64,000 nt of DNA from Pseudomonas orientalis (GCF_001439815.1 NZ_JYLM01000008.1:248001-312000); one strand, 5' to 3'. Counted from the first letter of the stretch, positions 28,363-38,726 are shown. Notes: generated by a model not told the origin, from the letters alone. Translations and numbers: made by a program.

Positions 28363-30282
28363 TTGAACGATATGGCAAAGAATCTGATCCTGTGGTTGAT
28401 CATCGCGGCTGTCCTGGTGACGGTGATGAACAACTTCTCCAGCCCTAACGAGCCGCAGACCCTCAACTATTCCGACTTCATCCAGCAAGTTAAGGATGGC
28501 AAGGTCGAGCGCGTAGCGGTTGATGGCTATGTGATCACCGGCAAGCGTATTGATGGCGACAGCTTCAAGACCATTCGTCCGGCAATCCAGGACAACGGTC
28601 TGATCGGCGACCTGGTGGACAACAAGGTCGTTGTTGAAGGCAAGCAGCCCGAGCAGCAGAGCATCTGGACCCAGCTCCTGGTAGCCAGCTTCCCGATCCT
28701 GGTGATTATCGCCGTCTTCATGTTCTTCATGCGCCAGATGCAAGGGGGTGCGGGAGGCAAGGGCGGGCCGATGAGCTTCGGCAAGAGCAAGGCACGCCTG
28801 CTCTCCGAGGACCAGGTGAAAACCACCCTGGCGGATGTCGCCGGCTGCGACGAAGCCAAGGAAGAAGTCGGTGAGCTGGTCGAGTTCCTGCGCGATCCGG
28901 GCAAGTTCCAGCGTTTGGGCGGCCGCATTCCTCGCGGCGTACTGATGGTCGGCCCGCCGGGTACCGGTAAAACCTTGCTGGCCAAGGCGATTGCCGGCGA
29001 AGCCAAGGTGCCGTTCTTCACCATTTCCGGTTCTGACTTCGTCGAGATGTTCGTCGGTGTCGGTGCCAGCCGTGTTCGCGATATGTTCGAACAGGCCAAG
29101 AAGCACGCGCCATGCATCATCTTCATTGACGAAATCGATGCCGTTGGTCGCCATCGTGGCGCCGGCATGGGTGGTGGTCATGACGAGCGTGAGCAGACTC
29201 TCAACCAGTTGCTGGTGGAGATGGACGGTTTCGAGATGAATGACGGCATCATCGTCATCGCCGCAACCAACCGTCCGGACGTACTGGACCCTGCGCTGCT
29301 GCGCCCGGGCCGTTTCGACCGCCAGGTGGTGGTGGGCTTGCCGGACATCCGCGGCCGTGAGCAAATCCTTAAAGTACACATGCGTAAAGTGCCAATGGGC
29401 GACGACGTGGCCCCGGCCGTGATCGCCCGTGGTACGCCTGGCTTCTCCGGTGCCGACCTGGCCAACCTGGTCAACGAGGCGTCGCTGTTCGCGGCCCGTA
29501 CCGGCAAGCGCATTGTTGAAATGAAAGAGTTCGAACTGGCGAAAGACAAGATCATGATGGGCGCCGAGCGCAAATCCATGGTCATGTCCGAGAAGGAAAA
29601 GCAGAACACCGCTTATCACGAAGCCGGTCACGCTATCGTTGGCCGCGTTGTGCCTGAGCACGACCCGGTCTACAAGGTGTCGATCATTCCGCGCGGTCGT
29701 GCCTTGGGCGTGACCATGTTCCTGCCGGAAGAGGATCGTTACAGCCTCTCCAAGCGCGCGCTGATCAGCCAGATCTGTTCGCTGTACGGCGGTCGGATTG
29801 CCGAAGAAATGACGCTGGGCTTCGACGGTGTCACCACCGGCGCTTCCAACGACATCATGCGTGCCAGCCAGATCGCGCGGAATATGGTGACCAAGTGGGG
29901 CCTGTCGGAAAAACTCGGTCCTTTGATGTATGCCGAGGAAGAAGGCGAGGTGTTCCTGGGCCGTGGTGGTGGCGGTCAAAGTGCAAGTTTCTCGGGGGAG
30001 ACAGCCAAGCTGATCGACTCCGAGGTGCGCAGCATCATTGACCAGTGCTACGGCACGGCCAAGCAGATCCTCACCGACAACCGCGACAAGCTGGATGCGA
30101 TGGCGGATGCACTGATGAAGTACGAGACCATTGATGCCGATCAGATCGACGACATCATGGCCGGCCGTACGCCTCGTGAGCCTCGCGATTGGGAAGGCGG
30201 TTCGGGCACCTCGGGCACTCCGCCAGTGGTGCAGAATGAACGTCCTGAAGCTCCGATCGGCGGCCCGGCAGCTGACCATTAA
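28363..30282 (+). CDS. ftsH: ATP-dependent zinc metalloprotease FtsH
   Basis: A 639-residue membrane AAA protease. Two N-terminal TM helices flank a periplasmic domain. The Walker A is GPPGTGKT (residues 197-204), the SRH region is RPDVLDPALLRPGRFDRQ, and the zinc motif HEAGH lies near residue 419. It degrades membrane proteins, sigma-32 and LpxC. The TTG at 28363 was chosen because GAGGG is 7 bp upstream; ATG 28372 is 16 bp from it. The C-terminal tail is Gly/Pro-rich. Confidence 0.96.
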   Translation: MNDMAKNLILWLIIAAVLVTVMNNFSSPNEPQTLNYSDFIQQVKDGKVERVAVDGYVITGKRIDGDSFKTIRPAIQDNGLIGDLVDNKVVVEGKQPEQQSIWTQLLVASFPILVIIAVFMFFMRQMQGGAGGKGGPMSFGKSKARLLSEDQVKTTLADVAGCDEAKEEVGELVEFLRDPGKFQRLGGRIPRGVLMVGPPGTGKTLLAKAIAGEAKVPFFTISGSDFVEMFVGVGASRVRDMFEQAKKHAPCIIFIDEIDAVGRHRGAGMGGGHDEREQTLNQLLVEMDGFEMNDGIIVIAATNRPDVLDPALLRPGRFDRQVVVGLPDIRGREQILKVHMRKVPMGDDVAPAVIARGTPGFSGADLANLVNEASLFAARTGKRIVEMKEFELAKDKIMMGAERKSMVMSEKEKQNTAYHEAGHAIVGRVVPEHDPVYKVSIIPRGRALGVTMFLPEEDRYSLSKRALISQICSLYGGRIAEEMTLGFDGVTTGASNDIMRASQIARNMVTKWGLSEKLGPLMYAEEEGEVFLGRGGGGQSASFSGETAKLIDSEVRSIIDQCYGTAKQILTDNRDKLDAMADALMKYETIDADQIDDIMAGRTPREPRDWEGGSGTSGTPPVVQNERPEAPIGGPAADH

Positions 30283-30290
30283 GGTTTGAA

Positions 30291-31142
30291 ATGATTTCTG
30301 CGTCGTCCTCCACCCGGTTGCCTTGCGGCAACCGGGTTCTTGATTTGGCCCATACACATGTCATGGGCATTCTTAATGTCACGCCAGACTCGTTTTCCGA
30401 TGGTGGCCGCTTCAGCCGGCAGGATGCAGCGTTGCGTCATGCAGAGGCGATGGTGGCTGCCGGCGCGACGTTGATTGATGTCGGCGGCGAGTCGACTCGG
30501 CCGGGGGCTCGCGCTGTTTCTCCTGTGGAGGAGCTGGAGCGGGTGGCGCCGATTGTCGAGCGCATCGCGCGCGAACTGGATGTGATCATCTCGGTGGACA
30601 CGTCAACGCCGGCGGTAATGCGTGAAACCGCGCGCTTGGGAGCGGGGCTCATCAATGATGTGCGTTCGTTGCGGCGTGACGGTGCCCTGGACGCCGCTGC
30701 GGCGACCGGTCTGCCCGTGTGTCTGATGCATATGCTGGGTGAGCCCGGCAATATGCAGAACAATCCGCACTACGACGACCTGGTTGGCGAGGTAGGCAGC
30801 TTTCTTGCCGACAGAGTCGCTCAGTGCGCGTCCGTGGGCATTGCTGCGCAAAAAATCATTCTCGATCCGGGGTTTGGCTTCGCCAAGACTCTGCAACATA
30901 ATTTAAGCCTGTTCAAACATATGGAAGCCCTGCATGCCCTTGGTCGACCCCTTTTGGTCGGTGTTTCGCGCAAGAGCATGATAGGGCAGGCCTTGAATCG
31001 CCCGGTGGGTGAGCGGCTGTTCGGCGGCCTTGCGCTGGCAGCGCTTGCGATGACCAAGGGCGCCCGTATTTTGCGTGTGCATGATGTCGCCGAGACGGTG
31101 GACGTGGTGCGCATGATTGCTGCTGTAGAATCAGCCGAATAA
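30291..31142 (+). CDS. folP: Dihydropteroate synthase
   Basis: A 283-residue TIM-barrel enzyme of folate synthesis and the sulfonamide target. Conserved loops are GILNVTPDSFSDGG (residues 25-38), DVGGESTRPGA, DPGFGFAKT and SRKSMIG. It condenses p-aminobenzoate with the pterin pyrophosphate. It starts 8 bp after ftsH, and glmM follows at 16 bp: one operon. Confidence 0.96.
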   Translation: MISASSSTRLPCGNRVLDLAHTHVMGILNVTPDSFSDGGRFSRQDAALRHAEAMVAAGATLIDVGGESTRPGARAVSPVEELERVAPIVERIARELDVIISVDTSTPAVMRETARLGAGLINDVRSLRRDGALDAAAATGLPVCLMHMLGEPGNMQNNPHYDDLVGEVGSFLADRVAQCASVGIAAQKIILDPGFGFAKTLQHNLSLFKHMEALHALGRPLLVGVSRKSMIGQALNRPVGERLFGGLALAALAMTKGARILRVHDVAETVDVVRMIAAVESAE

Positions 31143-31158
31143 GAATGATGGAGCACTC

Positions 31159-32496
31159 ATGACTAAGAAATATTTTGGCACCGACGGCATTCGTGGTCGG
31201 GTCGGCGAATACCCGATTACCCCGGATTTCATGCTCAAGCTGGGTTGGGCGGCAGGCATGGCGTTCCGCAGCATGGGCGCGTGCCGCATACTGGTGGGCA
31301 AGGACACGCGTATTTCGGGCTACATGTTCGAATCCGCGCTGGAGGCGGGGTTATCTGCCGCAGGCGCCGACGTGATGCTGCTGGGCCCGATGCCTACGCC
31401 GGCGATCGCCTACCTGACGCGTACCTTTCACGCCGAAGCCGGTATCGTGATCAGTGCCTCGCACAACCCGCACGATGACAATGGCATCAAGTTTTTCTCG
31501 GGGCAGGGCACCAAGTTGCCGGACGAGATCGAGCTGATGATCGAAGAGTTGCTGGATGCGCCGATGACCGTGGTCGAGTCCAGTAAACTGGGCAAGGTGT
31601 CGCGTATCAATGATGCCTCCGGTCGCTACATCGAGTTCTGCAAAAGCAGCGTGCCGAGCAGCACCAATTTTGCCGGGCTGAAGATCGTCGTCGATTGCGC
31701 CCACGGTGCGACCTACAAGGTGGCGCCGAGTGTCTTCAAAGAGCTCGGTGCGCAGGTCACTGTGCTGTCGGCTCAGCCCAACGGGTTGAACATCAACGAC
31801 AACTGCGGCTCCACGCACATGGAGCAGTTGCAGGCGGCGGTTCTGGCTGAACATGCGGACCTGGGCATCGCCTTTGACGGCGATGGCGATCGCGTGTTGA
31901 TGGTCGATCACACCGGCATGATCGTGGATGGCGATGACCTGCTGTTCATCATTGCCCGTGACTTGCATGAGCGTAACAAGCTGCAAGGTGGTGTCGTCGG
32001 TACGCTGATGAGTAACCTTGGGCTTGAATTGGCGTTGGCTGAACTGGGGATTCCCTTCATTCGCGCCAATGTCGGTGACCGTTACGTGATCGCCGAGTTG
32101 CTGGAGCGCAACTGGGTGATCGGTGGGGAAAACTCGGGGCATGTCGTTTGCTTCCAGCACACCACCACAGGCGACGCAATCATCGCCGCGCTGCAGGTGC
32201 TGCTGGCCTTGCGCCGTCGCCAAGAGAGCCTGGCCCAGGCGCGACAGGCGCTGCGCAAGTGTCCGCAGGTGCTGCTCAATGTGCGTTTTGCCGGTGGCGA
32301 AAATCCAATCGAGCACCCCTCTGTCAAAGAGGCTTGCGAGCGCGTGACGCAAGCGATGGCTGGGCGTGGACGTGTGTTGTTGCGCAAGTCCGGCACAGAG
32401 CCTCTGGTGCGTGTCATGGTCGAAGGCGAGGACGAAACACAGGTTCGCAGCCATGCCGAAGACCTGGCAAAACTAGTAACTGAAGTTTGCGCCTGA
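31159..32496 (+). CDS. glmM: Phosphoglucosamine mutase
   Basis: A 445-residue alpha-D-phosphohexomutase. The phosphoserine is Ser101 in ISASHNP, the metal loop is DGDGDRV, the sugar loop is GGENSGH, and the C-terminal phosphate loop is RKSGTEPLVRVMVE. It converts glucosamine-6-phosphate to the 1-phosphate for peptidoglycan and LPS. Confidence 0.97.
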   Translation: MTKKYFGTDGIRGRVGEYPITPDFMLKLGWAAGMAFRSMGACRILVGKDTRISGYMFESALEAGLSAAGADVMLLGPMPTPAIAYLTRTFHAEAGIVISASHNPHDDNGIKFFSGQGTKLPDEIELMIEELLDAPMTVVESSKLGKVSRINDASGRYIEFCKSSVPSSTNFAGLKIVVDCAHGATYKVAPSVFKELGAQVTVLSAQPNGLNINDNCGSTHMEQLQAAVLAEHADLGIAFDGDGDRVLMVDHTGMIVDGDDLLFIIARDLHERNKLQGGVVGTLMSNLGLELALAELGIPFIRANVGDRYVIAELLERNWVIGGENSGHVVCFQHTTTGDAIIAALQVLLALRRRQESLAQARQALRKCPQVLLNVRFAGGENPIEHPSVKEACERVTQAMAGRGRVLLRKSGTEPLVRVMVEGEDETQVRSHAEDLAKLVTEVCA

Positions 32497-32562
32497 ATTC
32501 GGCTTGCCAGTGATGGTGTGGTTGGGTAACATCTGCGCCCACTTTGACCGACGGGGTACAGC

Positions 32563-33318
32563 ATGCGTCGCACTATGGTAGCTGGTAACTGGAAGATGCA
32601 CGGTACCCGCGCCAGTGTCGCTGAGCTGATCAATGGCCTTCGTCACCTGGCCTTGCCGGGCGATGTCGATGTTGCGGTTTTCCCGCCTTTCCTGCATGTC
32701 GGCCAAGTGGTTGATGGCTTGAAAGGTCAGTCGATTCAGGTCGGTGCGCAGAATTGCGCGGTGGAGCCCGCCCAAGGTGCGTTGACCGGTGAGATTGCGC
32801 CGAGTCAGTTGGTAGATGCGGGTTGTGCCTATGTACTTGTCGGGCACTCCGAGCGCCGCCAGTTGATGGGTGAAAGCGATCAGATGCTCAACCGCAAGTT
32901 CGCAGCGGCACAGGCTTGTGGCTTGATTCCGGTGTTGTGCATAGGGGAAACCCTGGAGCAGCGTGAGTCGGGCAAGACGCTTGAAGTTGTCTCGCGTCAG
33001 CTGGGCAGCATCATCGAAGAGCTGGGTGTTGGTGCGTTTGCAAAGGCAGTCATTGCTTACGAGCCGGTCTGGGCCATTGGCACCGGGCTGACTGCTACAC
33101 CGCAACAGGCGCAGGATGTGCACGCCGCCATCCGCGCGCAGTTGGCGGCAGAAAATTCTGAGGTCGCACAAGGTGTGCGGCTTCTATACGGCGGCAGCGT
33201 GAAGGCGGCCAATGCGGTCGAACTGTTCGGCATGCCGGATATCGATGGGGGGCTCATTGGTGGAGCTTCCCTGAATGCAGATGAGTTCGGTGCGATCTGT
33301 CGCGCCGCGGGAAACTGA
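32563..33318 (+). CDS. tpiA: Triosephosphate isomerase
   Basis: A 251-residue TIM barrel. Catalytic residues are visible: Lys in GNWKMHG, His in VGHSERR, Glu in AYEPVWAIGTG, and the phosphate loop GGSVKAAN. It interconverts DHAP and glyceraldehyde-3-phosphate. The start MRRTMVAGNWKM has an ATG; the second Met is a possible alternative. Confidence 0.97.
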   Translation: MRRTMVAGNWKMHGTRASVAELINGLRHLALPGDVDVAVFPPFLHVGQVVDGLKGQSIQVGAQNCAVEPAQGALTGEIAPSQLVDAGCAYVLVGHSERRQLMGESDQMLNRKFAAAQACGLIPVLCIGETLEQRESGKTLEVVSRQLGSIIEELGVGAFAKAVIAYEPVWAIGTGLTATPQQAQDVHAAIRAQLAAENSEVAQGVRLLYGGSVKAANAVELFGMPDIDGGLIGGASLNADEFGAICRAAGN

Positions 33319-33322
33319 AAAA

Positions 33323-33706
33323 ATGCTGGAAACAGTCGTAGTCGTTTTTCATCTGTTGGCTGCCCTGGGCGTAGTTGCCCTGGTTTTGTTGCAACAGGGT
33401 AAAGGTGCGGATGCTGGTGCGTCTTTCGGTGCAGGTGCTTCAAATACTGTATTCGGAAGCCAAGGTTCCTCTACCTTTCTTAGTAAGTTTACTGCTATAC
33501 TTGCCGCCGGTTTCTTCATAACCAGCTTGGGGTTAGGTTACTTTGCTAAAGAGAAGGCTCATGTGCTGACTCAAGTAGGTTTGCCAAACCCAGCAGTGTT
33601 GGAAGTTCCAAAAGCAAAACCGGCTTCTGATGATGTCCCGGTGCTTCAAGAGCAAAAGTCGGCTACTCCAGCGACTGACGTGCCTCCAGCTCAAGAGCAA
33701 AAGTAA
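33323..33706 (+). CDS. secG: Protein-export membrane protein SecG
   Basis: A 127-residue SecG. Two TM helices (ETVVVVFHLLAALGVVALVLL, shown here in part, and a second near residue 55) flank the family loop QQGKGADAGASFGAGASNTVFGSQG. The C-terminal tail is Pro/Ala/Gln-rich. It aids SecYEG translocation. ATG 33323 starts 4 bp after the tpiA stop. Two tRNA genes follow. Confidence 0.95.
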   Translation: MLETVVVVFHLLAALGVVALVLLQQGKGADAGASFGAGASNTVFGSQGSSTFLSKFTAILAAGFFITSLGLGYFAKEKAHVLTQVGLPNPAVLEVPKAKPASDDVPVLQEQKSATPATDVPPAQEQK

Positions 33707-33727
33707 GAAGGTTGTAAACGCTGTATT

Positions 33728-33813
33728 GCCGAGGTGGTGGAATTGGTAGACACGCAACCTTGAGGTGGTTGTGCCCATAGGGTGTAGGGGTTCGAGTCCC
33801 CTTCTCGGTACCA
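33728..33813 (+). tRNA. tRNA-Leu (GAG)
   Basis: 86 nt with encoded CCA. Acceptor GCCGAGG pairs with the 3' strand. The anticodon stem CAACC/GGTTG holds loop TTGAGGT, anticodon GAG. There is a long class II variable arm (TGCCCATAGGGTGT) and T loop TTCGAGT. Confidence 0.95.
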
Positions 33814-33909
33814 ATTATCAGGAGAGCCCGCTGTTGCGGGCTTTCTTGTAGGTGGAAGGTTACATTGACCCTGTAAGGGATCGGTCGTATACTTCCGCCC
33901 CAGCTTTGT

Positions 33910-33986
<77 letters not shown>

Positions 33987-33996
33987 GTTTTAGCGG

Positions 33997-34019
33997 AGCC
34001 CCTTTAAAGGGGCTTTTTG
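33997..34019 (+). terminator. Terminator after tRNA-fMet
   Basis: AGCCCCTTTAAAGGGGCT perfect palindrome followed by T5, 11 bp after the tRNA. Read-through into rimP-nusA may be partial, as NusA autoregulates in relatives. Confidence 0.85.
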
Positions 34020-34126
34020 TTAGCTGGACACTTTCAACGCCGCTGTTCGACGGCGTTTCAAGGATGGGCGTTTCGCCCATTTTTTTATTTTGCACAGCAT
34101 GCACATACATGCACGAGGGGGTTCAG

Positions 34127-34585
34127 GTGTCGAGCAAGCTAGAAGAGTTGCAGGCCTTGCTGGCCCCGGTGGTCGTGGCCCTAGGCTATGAATGCTGGGG
34201 TATTGAGTTTTCGGCTCAAGGTCGCCACTCAATGTTGCGCGTTTATATCGATAAAGAGGGCGGCGTGCTGGTGGACGATTGCGCCATTGTCAGCCGTCAG
34301 ATCAGCGGTGTCCTGGATGTTGAAGATCCGATTTCCGTTGAATACACCCTTGAAGTTTCCTCGCCAGGCATGGAACGCCCACTGTTCACTATTGATCAGT
34401 TTGCAAAATTTGCCGGTGAACAAGTGAAGATCAAGCTGCGTTCCCCATTCGAAGGGCGACGCAACTTTCAGGGCCTTCTGCGCGGTGTAGAAGAACAGGA
34501 TGTCGTGGTGCAGGTAGAAGACCATGAGTTCCTGTTGCCGATCGATATGATCGACAAGGCCAACATTATTCCCAGTTTTGACTGA
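34127..34585 (+). CDS. rimP: Ribosome maturation factor RimP
   Basis: A 152-residue RimP. The GTG start at 34127 (VSSKLEELQALLAPVV) has GAGGGGG 5 bp upstream. The two domains are seen in GYECWGIEFSAQGRHSMLRVYIDKEGGV and VSSPGMERPLF. It helps 30S assembly. First protein gene of the nusA operon. Confidence 0.95.
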   Translation: MSSKLEELQALLAPVVVALGYECWGIEFSAQGRHSMLRVYIDKEGGVLVDDCAIVSRQISGVLDVEDPISVEYTLEVSSPGMERPLFTIDQFAKFAGEQVKIKLRSPFEGRRNFQGLLRGVEEQDVVVQVEDHEFLLPIDMIDKANIIPSFD

Positions 34586-34632
34586 GACGCGGATCCCGCG
34601 GATCCAATGGCTTGCGAAAGGCGAGGCGTACG

Positions 34633-36114
34633 ATGAGCAAAGAAGTACTGCTGGTTGTTGAGTCGGTATCCAATGAAAAGGGCGTACCGGCAAACGTGAT
34701 TTTTGAAGCGCTGGAGCTGGCCCTGGCCACTGCGACCAAAAAGCGTTTTGAAGATGAAGTTGATCTGCGTGTGGAAATCAACCGCCACACCGGTGCCTAT
34801 GAGACTTTCCGTCGCTGGACGGTCGTCGAAGAAGCCGATCTTGATGATCCGGCGATTGAAACCTGGCCGAGCAAGGTTGCGCAAACGCACCCTGGCGCCA
34901 ACGTCGGTGATGTCGTCGAAGAAAAGATCGAATCGATCGAGTTCGGCCGTATCGCTGCACAGACCGCCAAGCAGGTCATCGTGCAGAAGGTTCGCGAAGC
35001 CGAGCGTGCTCAAGTCGTTGACGCCTATCGCGAACGCCTGGGTGAAATCATCTCCGGTACCGTGAAAAAAGTAACCCGCGACAACGTGATCGTTGACCTG
35101 GGCAACAACGCTGAAGCGTTGCTGGCCCGTGAGGACATCATCTCTCGCGAAACCTTCCGTGTCGGCGTGCGCTTGCGTGCGCTGCTCAAGGAAATCCGCA
35201 CCGAGAACCGCGGCCCTCAGTTGATCCTGTCGCGTACCGCGCCGGAAATGCTGATCGAGCTGTTCCGTATCGAAGTGCCGGAAATCGCCGAAGGCCTGAT
35301 CGAAGTCATGGCTGCGTCCCGCGACCCGGGTTCGCGCGCCAAGATCGCGGTCCGCTCCAAGGACAAACGCATTGACCCGCAGGGCGCTTGCATTGGTATG
35401 CGCGGTTCGCGCGTCCAGGCAGTGTCGGGCGAGTTGGGCGGTGAGCGTGTGGACATTGTCCTGTGGGACGATAACCCGGCGCAGTTCGTGATCAACGCCA
35501 TGTCGCCGGCTGAAGTGGCGGCAATTATCGTTGACGAGGATGCCCATGCAATGGACATCGCCGTTGGCGCAGACAATCTGGCCCAGGCCATTGGTCGTGG
35601 TGGTCAGAACGTGCGTCTGGCCAGCCAACTGACCGGCTGGACCCTGAACGTGATGACCGAATCGGACATCCAGGCTAAGCAGCAAGCTGAAACCGGTGAC
35701 ATCCTGCGCAACTTTATCGAAGAGCTGGAAGTCGATGAAGACCTGGCACAGGTGCTGGTAGATGAAGGCTTCACCAGCCTGGAAGAGATTGCCTACGTAC
35801 CGTTGGAAGAAATGCTCAACATCGACGGCTTTGACGAAGACACCGTCAACGAGCTTCGCGCTCGGGCCAAGGATCGTTTGTTGACTAAAGCCATCGCTAC
35901 TGAGGAAAAGCTGGCAGACGCCCATCCGGCCGAAGACCTGCTCTCGCTTGAGGGTATGGACAAGGATTTGGCGATGGAACTGGCGGTGCGCGGCGTAATT
36001 ACCCGCGAAGACCTGGCCGAGCAGTCTATTGACGATCTGCTCGACATCGACGGCATTGACGAAGATCGTGCCGGCAAGTTGATCATGGCCGCCCGAGCCC
36101 ATTGGTTCGAGTAA
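34633..36114 (+). CDS. nusA: Transcription elongation/termination factor NusA
   Basis: A 493-residue NusA with the N-terminal RNAP-binding domain. The S1 domain is near residues 135-200 (ISGTVKKVTRDNVIVDLGN). The two KH domains include GACIGMRGSRVQ and AIGRGGQNVRLAS. Two C-terminal acidic helical repeats (LVDEGFTSLEEIAYV and LAVRGVITREDLAEQ) end in the AR2-type segment. It controls pausing, termination and antitermination. Confidence 0.97.
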   Translation: MSKEVLLVVESVSNEKGVPANVIFEALELALATATKKRFEDEVDLRVEINRHTGAYETFRRWTVVEEADLDDPAIETWPSKVAQTHPGANVGDVVEEKIESIEFGRIAAQTAKQVIVQKVREAERAQVVDAYRERLGEIISGTVKKVTRDNVIVDLGNNAEALLAREDIISRETFRVGVRLRALLKEIRTENRGPQLILSRTAPEMLIELFRIEVPEIAEGLIEVMAASRDPGSRAKIAVRSKDKRIDPQGACIGMRGSRVQAVSGELGGERVDIVLWDDNPAQFVINAMSPAEVAAIIVDEDAHAMDIAVGADNLAQAIGRGGQNVRLASQLTGWTLNVMTESDIQAKQQAETGDILRNFIEELEVDEDLAQVLVDEGFTSLEEIAYVPLEEMLNIDGFDEDTVNELRARAKDRLLTKAIATEEKLADAHPAEDLLSLEGMDKDLAMELAVRGVITREDLAEQSIDDLLDIDGIDEDRAGKLIMAARAHWFE

Positions 36115-36141
36115 TTAGGCGCGGCCTGAGGAGAGAAGTGC

Positions 36142-38655
36142 ATGACGCAAGTCACGGTGAAACAACTGGCCGATGAGGTCAAAACACCGGTAGAGCGCCT
36201 GTTGCAGCAGATGCGTGAGGCAGGTCTGCCGCACACCGCCGCCGAGGAACATGTGAGCGACAGTGAGAAGCAGTCTTTGCTGACTCACTTGAAAAGCAGC
36301 CACAAGGCGAAAGTGGAAGAACCGCGCAAGATTACATTGCAGCGCAAAACCACCAGCACCCTGCGTGTTGCAGGTAGCAAGAGCATCAGCGTTGAAGTAC
36401 GCAAGAAGAAAGTCTTCGTACAGCGCAGCCCGGAAGAAATCGAAGCCGAGCGCAAACGCGAGCTGGATGAACGTCGCGCAGTAGAAAATGCTGCTCGCCA
36501 GAAGGCTGAAGAAGAAGCCAAGCGTCGCGCCGAAGAAGAAGCGCGTCGCCAGCCTGCTGCTGCGCAACCTGCCGGCACTGAAGCGGTCGCCGCTCCTGTT
36601 GAAGCTGTGCGTGAGGCCGCTCCGGTGGCTGCCGCACCTGCTCCTGCAGCAGACCGCAAGCGCGACGAACCTCGTCGTCCGGACAAGCCACGTGCCGACG
36701 ATAACAATCGTCGCGGTGGTGGCGGTGATGGCGAGCGTAAAAACGCTCCGCATCGCGCATCGGTCAAAGAGAAAGCGCCTGCGCCACGCGTTGCCCCACG
36801 TACTACCGACGAAGAAAGCGACAGCTTCCGTCGCGGTGGGCGCGGCAAGGCCAAGCTGAAAAAGCGCAACGCCCACGGTTTCCAGAGCCCAACCGGCCCT
36901 GTCGTGCGTGATGTGCAGATCGGCGAGACCATCACTGTTGGCGATCTCGCCAACCAGATGTCGGTCAAGGCGGCTGAAATTATCAAGTTCATGTTCAAAC
37001 TGGGTACCCCAGCGACCATCAACCAGGTGCTTGATCAGGAAACTGCTCAGCTGGTAGCCGAAGAACTGGGCCACAAAGTGACCCTGGTCAGCGACACCGC
37101 CCTGGAAGATTCCCTGGCCGAGTCCCTGAAGTTTGAAGGTGAGACGTTCTCCCGTGCGCCAGTTGTGACCGTAATGGGTCACGTTGACCACGGTAAGACG
37201 TCGCTGCTCGACTACATCCGTCGTGCCAAGGTAGCTGCTGGCGAAGCCGGTGGTATCACCCAGCACATCGGTGCGTACCACGTTGAAACCGAGCGCGGCA
37301 TGGTCACTTTCCTCGACACCCCGGGTCACGCCGCGTTTACCGCAATGCGTGCCCGTGGTGCCAAGGCGACCGACATCGTGATTCTGGTGGTTGCAGCGGA
37401 CGACGGCGTGATGCCGCAGACCATTGAAGCTGTCCAGCACGCCAAGGCCGCTGGTGTTCCACTGGTGGTTGCAGTGAACAAGATCGACAAGCCGGGCGCC
37501 GATCTCGATCGCATCCGTAGCGAGCTGTCGGTTCACGGCGTGACGTCCGAAGAGTGGGGCGGTGATACGCCGTTCGTTTCGGTCTCGGCCAAAGTCGGTA
37601 CCGGTGTGGACGAACTGCTCGAAGCGGTCCTGCTGCAGGCTGAAGTACTCGAACTCAAGGCAACCCCATCGGCCCCAGGCCGCGGTGTTGTGGTTGAATC
37701 GCGTCTGGACAAGGGTCGCGGCCCGGTTGCAACCGTACTGGTTCAAGACGGTACCTTGCGCCAAGGCGACATGGTGCTGGTCGGTTCGAACTATGGCCGT
37801 GTACGTGCCATGCTCGACGAGAACGGCAAGCCAATCAAGGAAGCCGGTCCTTCCATCCCTGTCGAGATCCTCGGCCTGGACGGTACCCCGGACGCTGGCG
37901 ACGAGATGAGCGTGGTTGCCGACGAGAAGAAAGCCCGTGAAGTGGCTCTGTTCCGTCAAGGCAAGTTCCGCGAAGTCAAACTGGCGCGTGCTCACGCCGG
38001 CAAGCTGGAAAACATCTTCGAGAACATGGGCCAGGCAGAGAAGAAGACGCTCAACATTGTCCTCAAATCTGACGTACGTGGTTCCCTCGAAGCGTTGAAC
38101 GGCGCCTTGAACGGCCTGGGTAACGACGAAGTGCAAGTGCGCGTTGTCGGTGGCGGTGTCGGTGGTATTACCGAATCCGACGCCAACCTGGCACTGGCTT
38201 CCAACGCTGTACTGTTCGGCTTCAACGTGCGTGCCGATGCCGGCGCTCGCAAGATCGTCGAGCAGGAAGGCCTGGACATGCGTTACTACAACGTCATCTA
38301 CGACATCATCGAAGACGTCAAGAAGGCCCTTACCGGCATGCTTGGCAGCGACGTCCGGGAGAACATCCTGGGTATCGCCGAGGTGCGTGACGTGTTCCGC
38401 TCGCCGAAATTCGGCGCGATCGCCGGTTGCATGGTTATCGAAGGTACTGTGTACCGTAACCGTCCAATCCGTGTACTGCGTGAAGACATCGTTATCTTCG
38501 AAGGCGAGCTGGAATCCCTGCGCCGCTTCAAGGATGACGCTTCCGAAGTACGTGCCGGCATGGAATGCGGTATCGGCGTCAAGAGCTACAACGACGTCAA
38601 GCCTGGCGACAAGATCGAAGTCTACGAGAAGGTTCAGGTTGCTCGCAGCCTCTAA
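36142..38655 (+). CDS. infB: Translation initiation factor IF-2
   Basis: An 837-residue IF-2. The N-terminal third is a charged, Ala/Arg/Glu-rich region with a coiled coil. The GTPase G1 loop GHVDHGKT lies near residue 345, with DTPGHAAF (G3) and NKIDKPGA (G4). Domains II, III and the fMet-tRNA-binding domain IV follow. It places initiator tRNA on the 30S subunit; that tRNA is encoded 2 kb upstream in the same block. Confidence 0.97.
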   Translation: MTQVTVKQLADEVKTPVERLLQQMREAGLPHTAAEEHVSDSEKQSLLTHLKSSHKAKVEEPRKITLQRKTTSTLRVAGSKSISVEVRKKKVFVQRSPEEIEAERKRELDERRAVENAARQKAEEEAKRRAEEEARRQPAAAQPAGTEAVAAPVEAVREAAPVAAAPAPAADRKRDEPRRPDKPRADDNNRRGGGGDGERKNAPHRASVKEKAPAPRVAPRTTDEESDSFRRGGRGKAKLKKRNAHGFQSPTGPVVRDVQIGETITVGDLANQMSVKAAEIIKFMFKLGTPATINQVLDQETAQLVAEELGHKVTLVSDTALEDSLAESLKFEGETFSRAPVVTVMGHVDHGKTSLLDYIRRAKVAAGEAGGITQHIGAYHVETERGMVTFLDTPGHAAFTAMRARGAKATDIVILVVAADDGVMPQTIEAVQHAKAAGVPLVVAVNKIDKPGADLDRIRSELSVHGVTSEEWGGDTPFVSVSAKVGTGVDELLEAVLLQAEVLELKATPSAPGRGVVVESRLDKGRGPVATVLVQDGTLRQGDMVLVGSNYGRVRAMLDENGKPIKEAGPSIPVEILGLDGTPDAGDEMSVVADEKKAREVALFRQGKFREVKLARAHAGKLENIFENMGQAEKKTLNIVLKSDVRGSLEALNGALNGLGNDEVQVRVVGGGVGGITESDANLALASNAVLFGFNVRADAGARKIVEQEGLDMRYYNVIYDIIEDVKKALTGMLGSDVRENILGIAEVRDVFRSPKFGAIAGCMVIEGTVYRNRPIRVLREDIVIFEGELESLRRFKDDASEVRAGMECGIGVKSYNDVKPGDKIEVYEKVQVARSL

Positions 38656-38726
38656 CTCGCGCACTTCCGGAGCCACGCCGCGTGTGGGCATGCAGATGCC
38701 CCGCGCAGCGTACGGACTCTAAACGC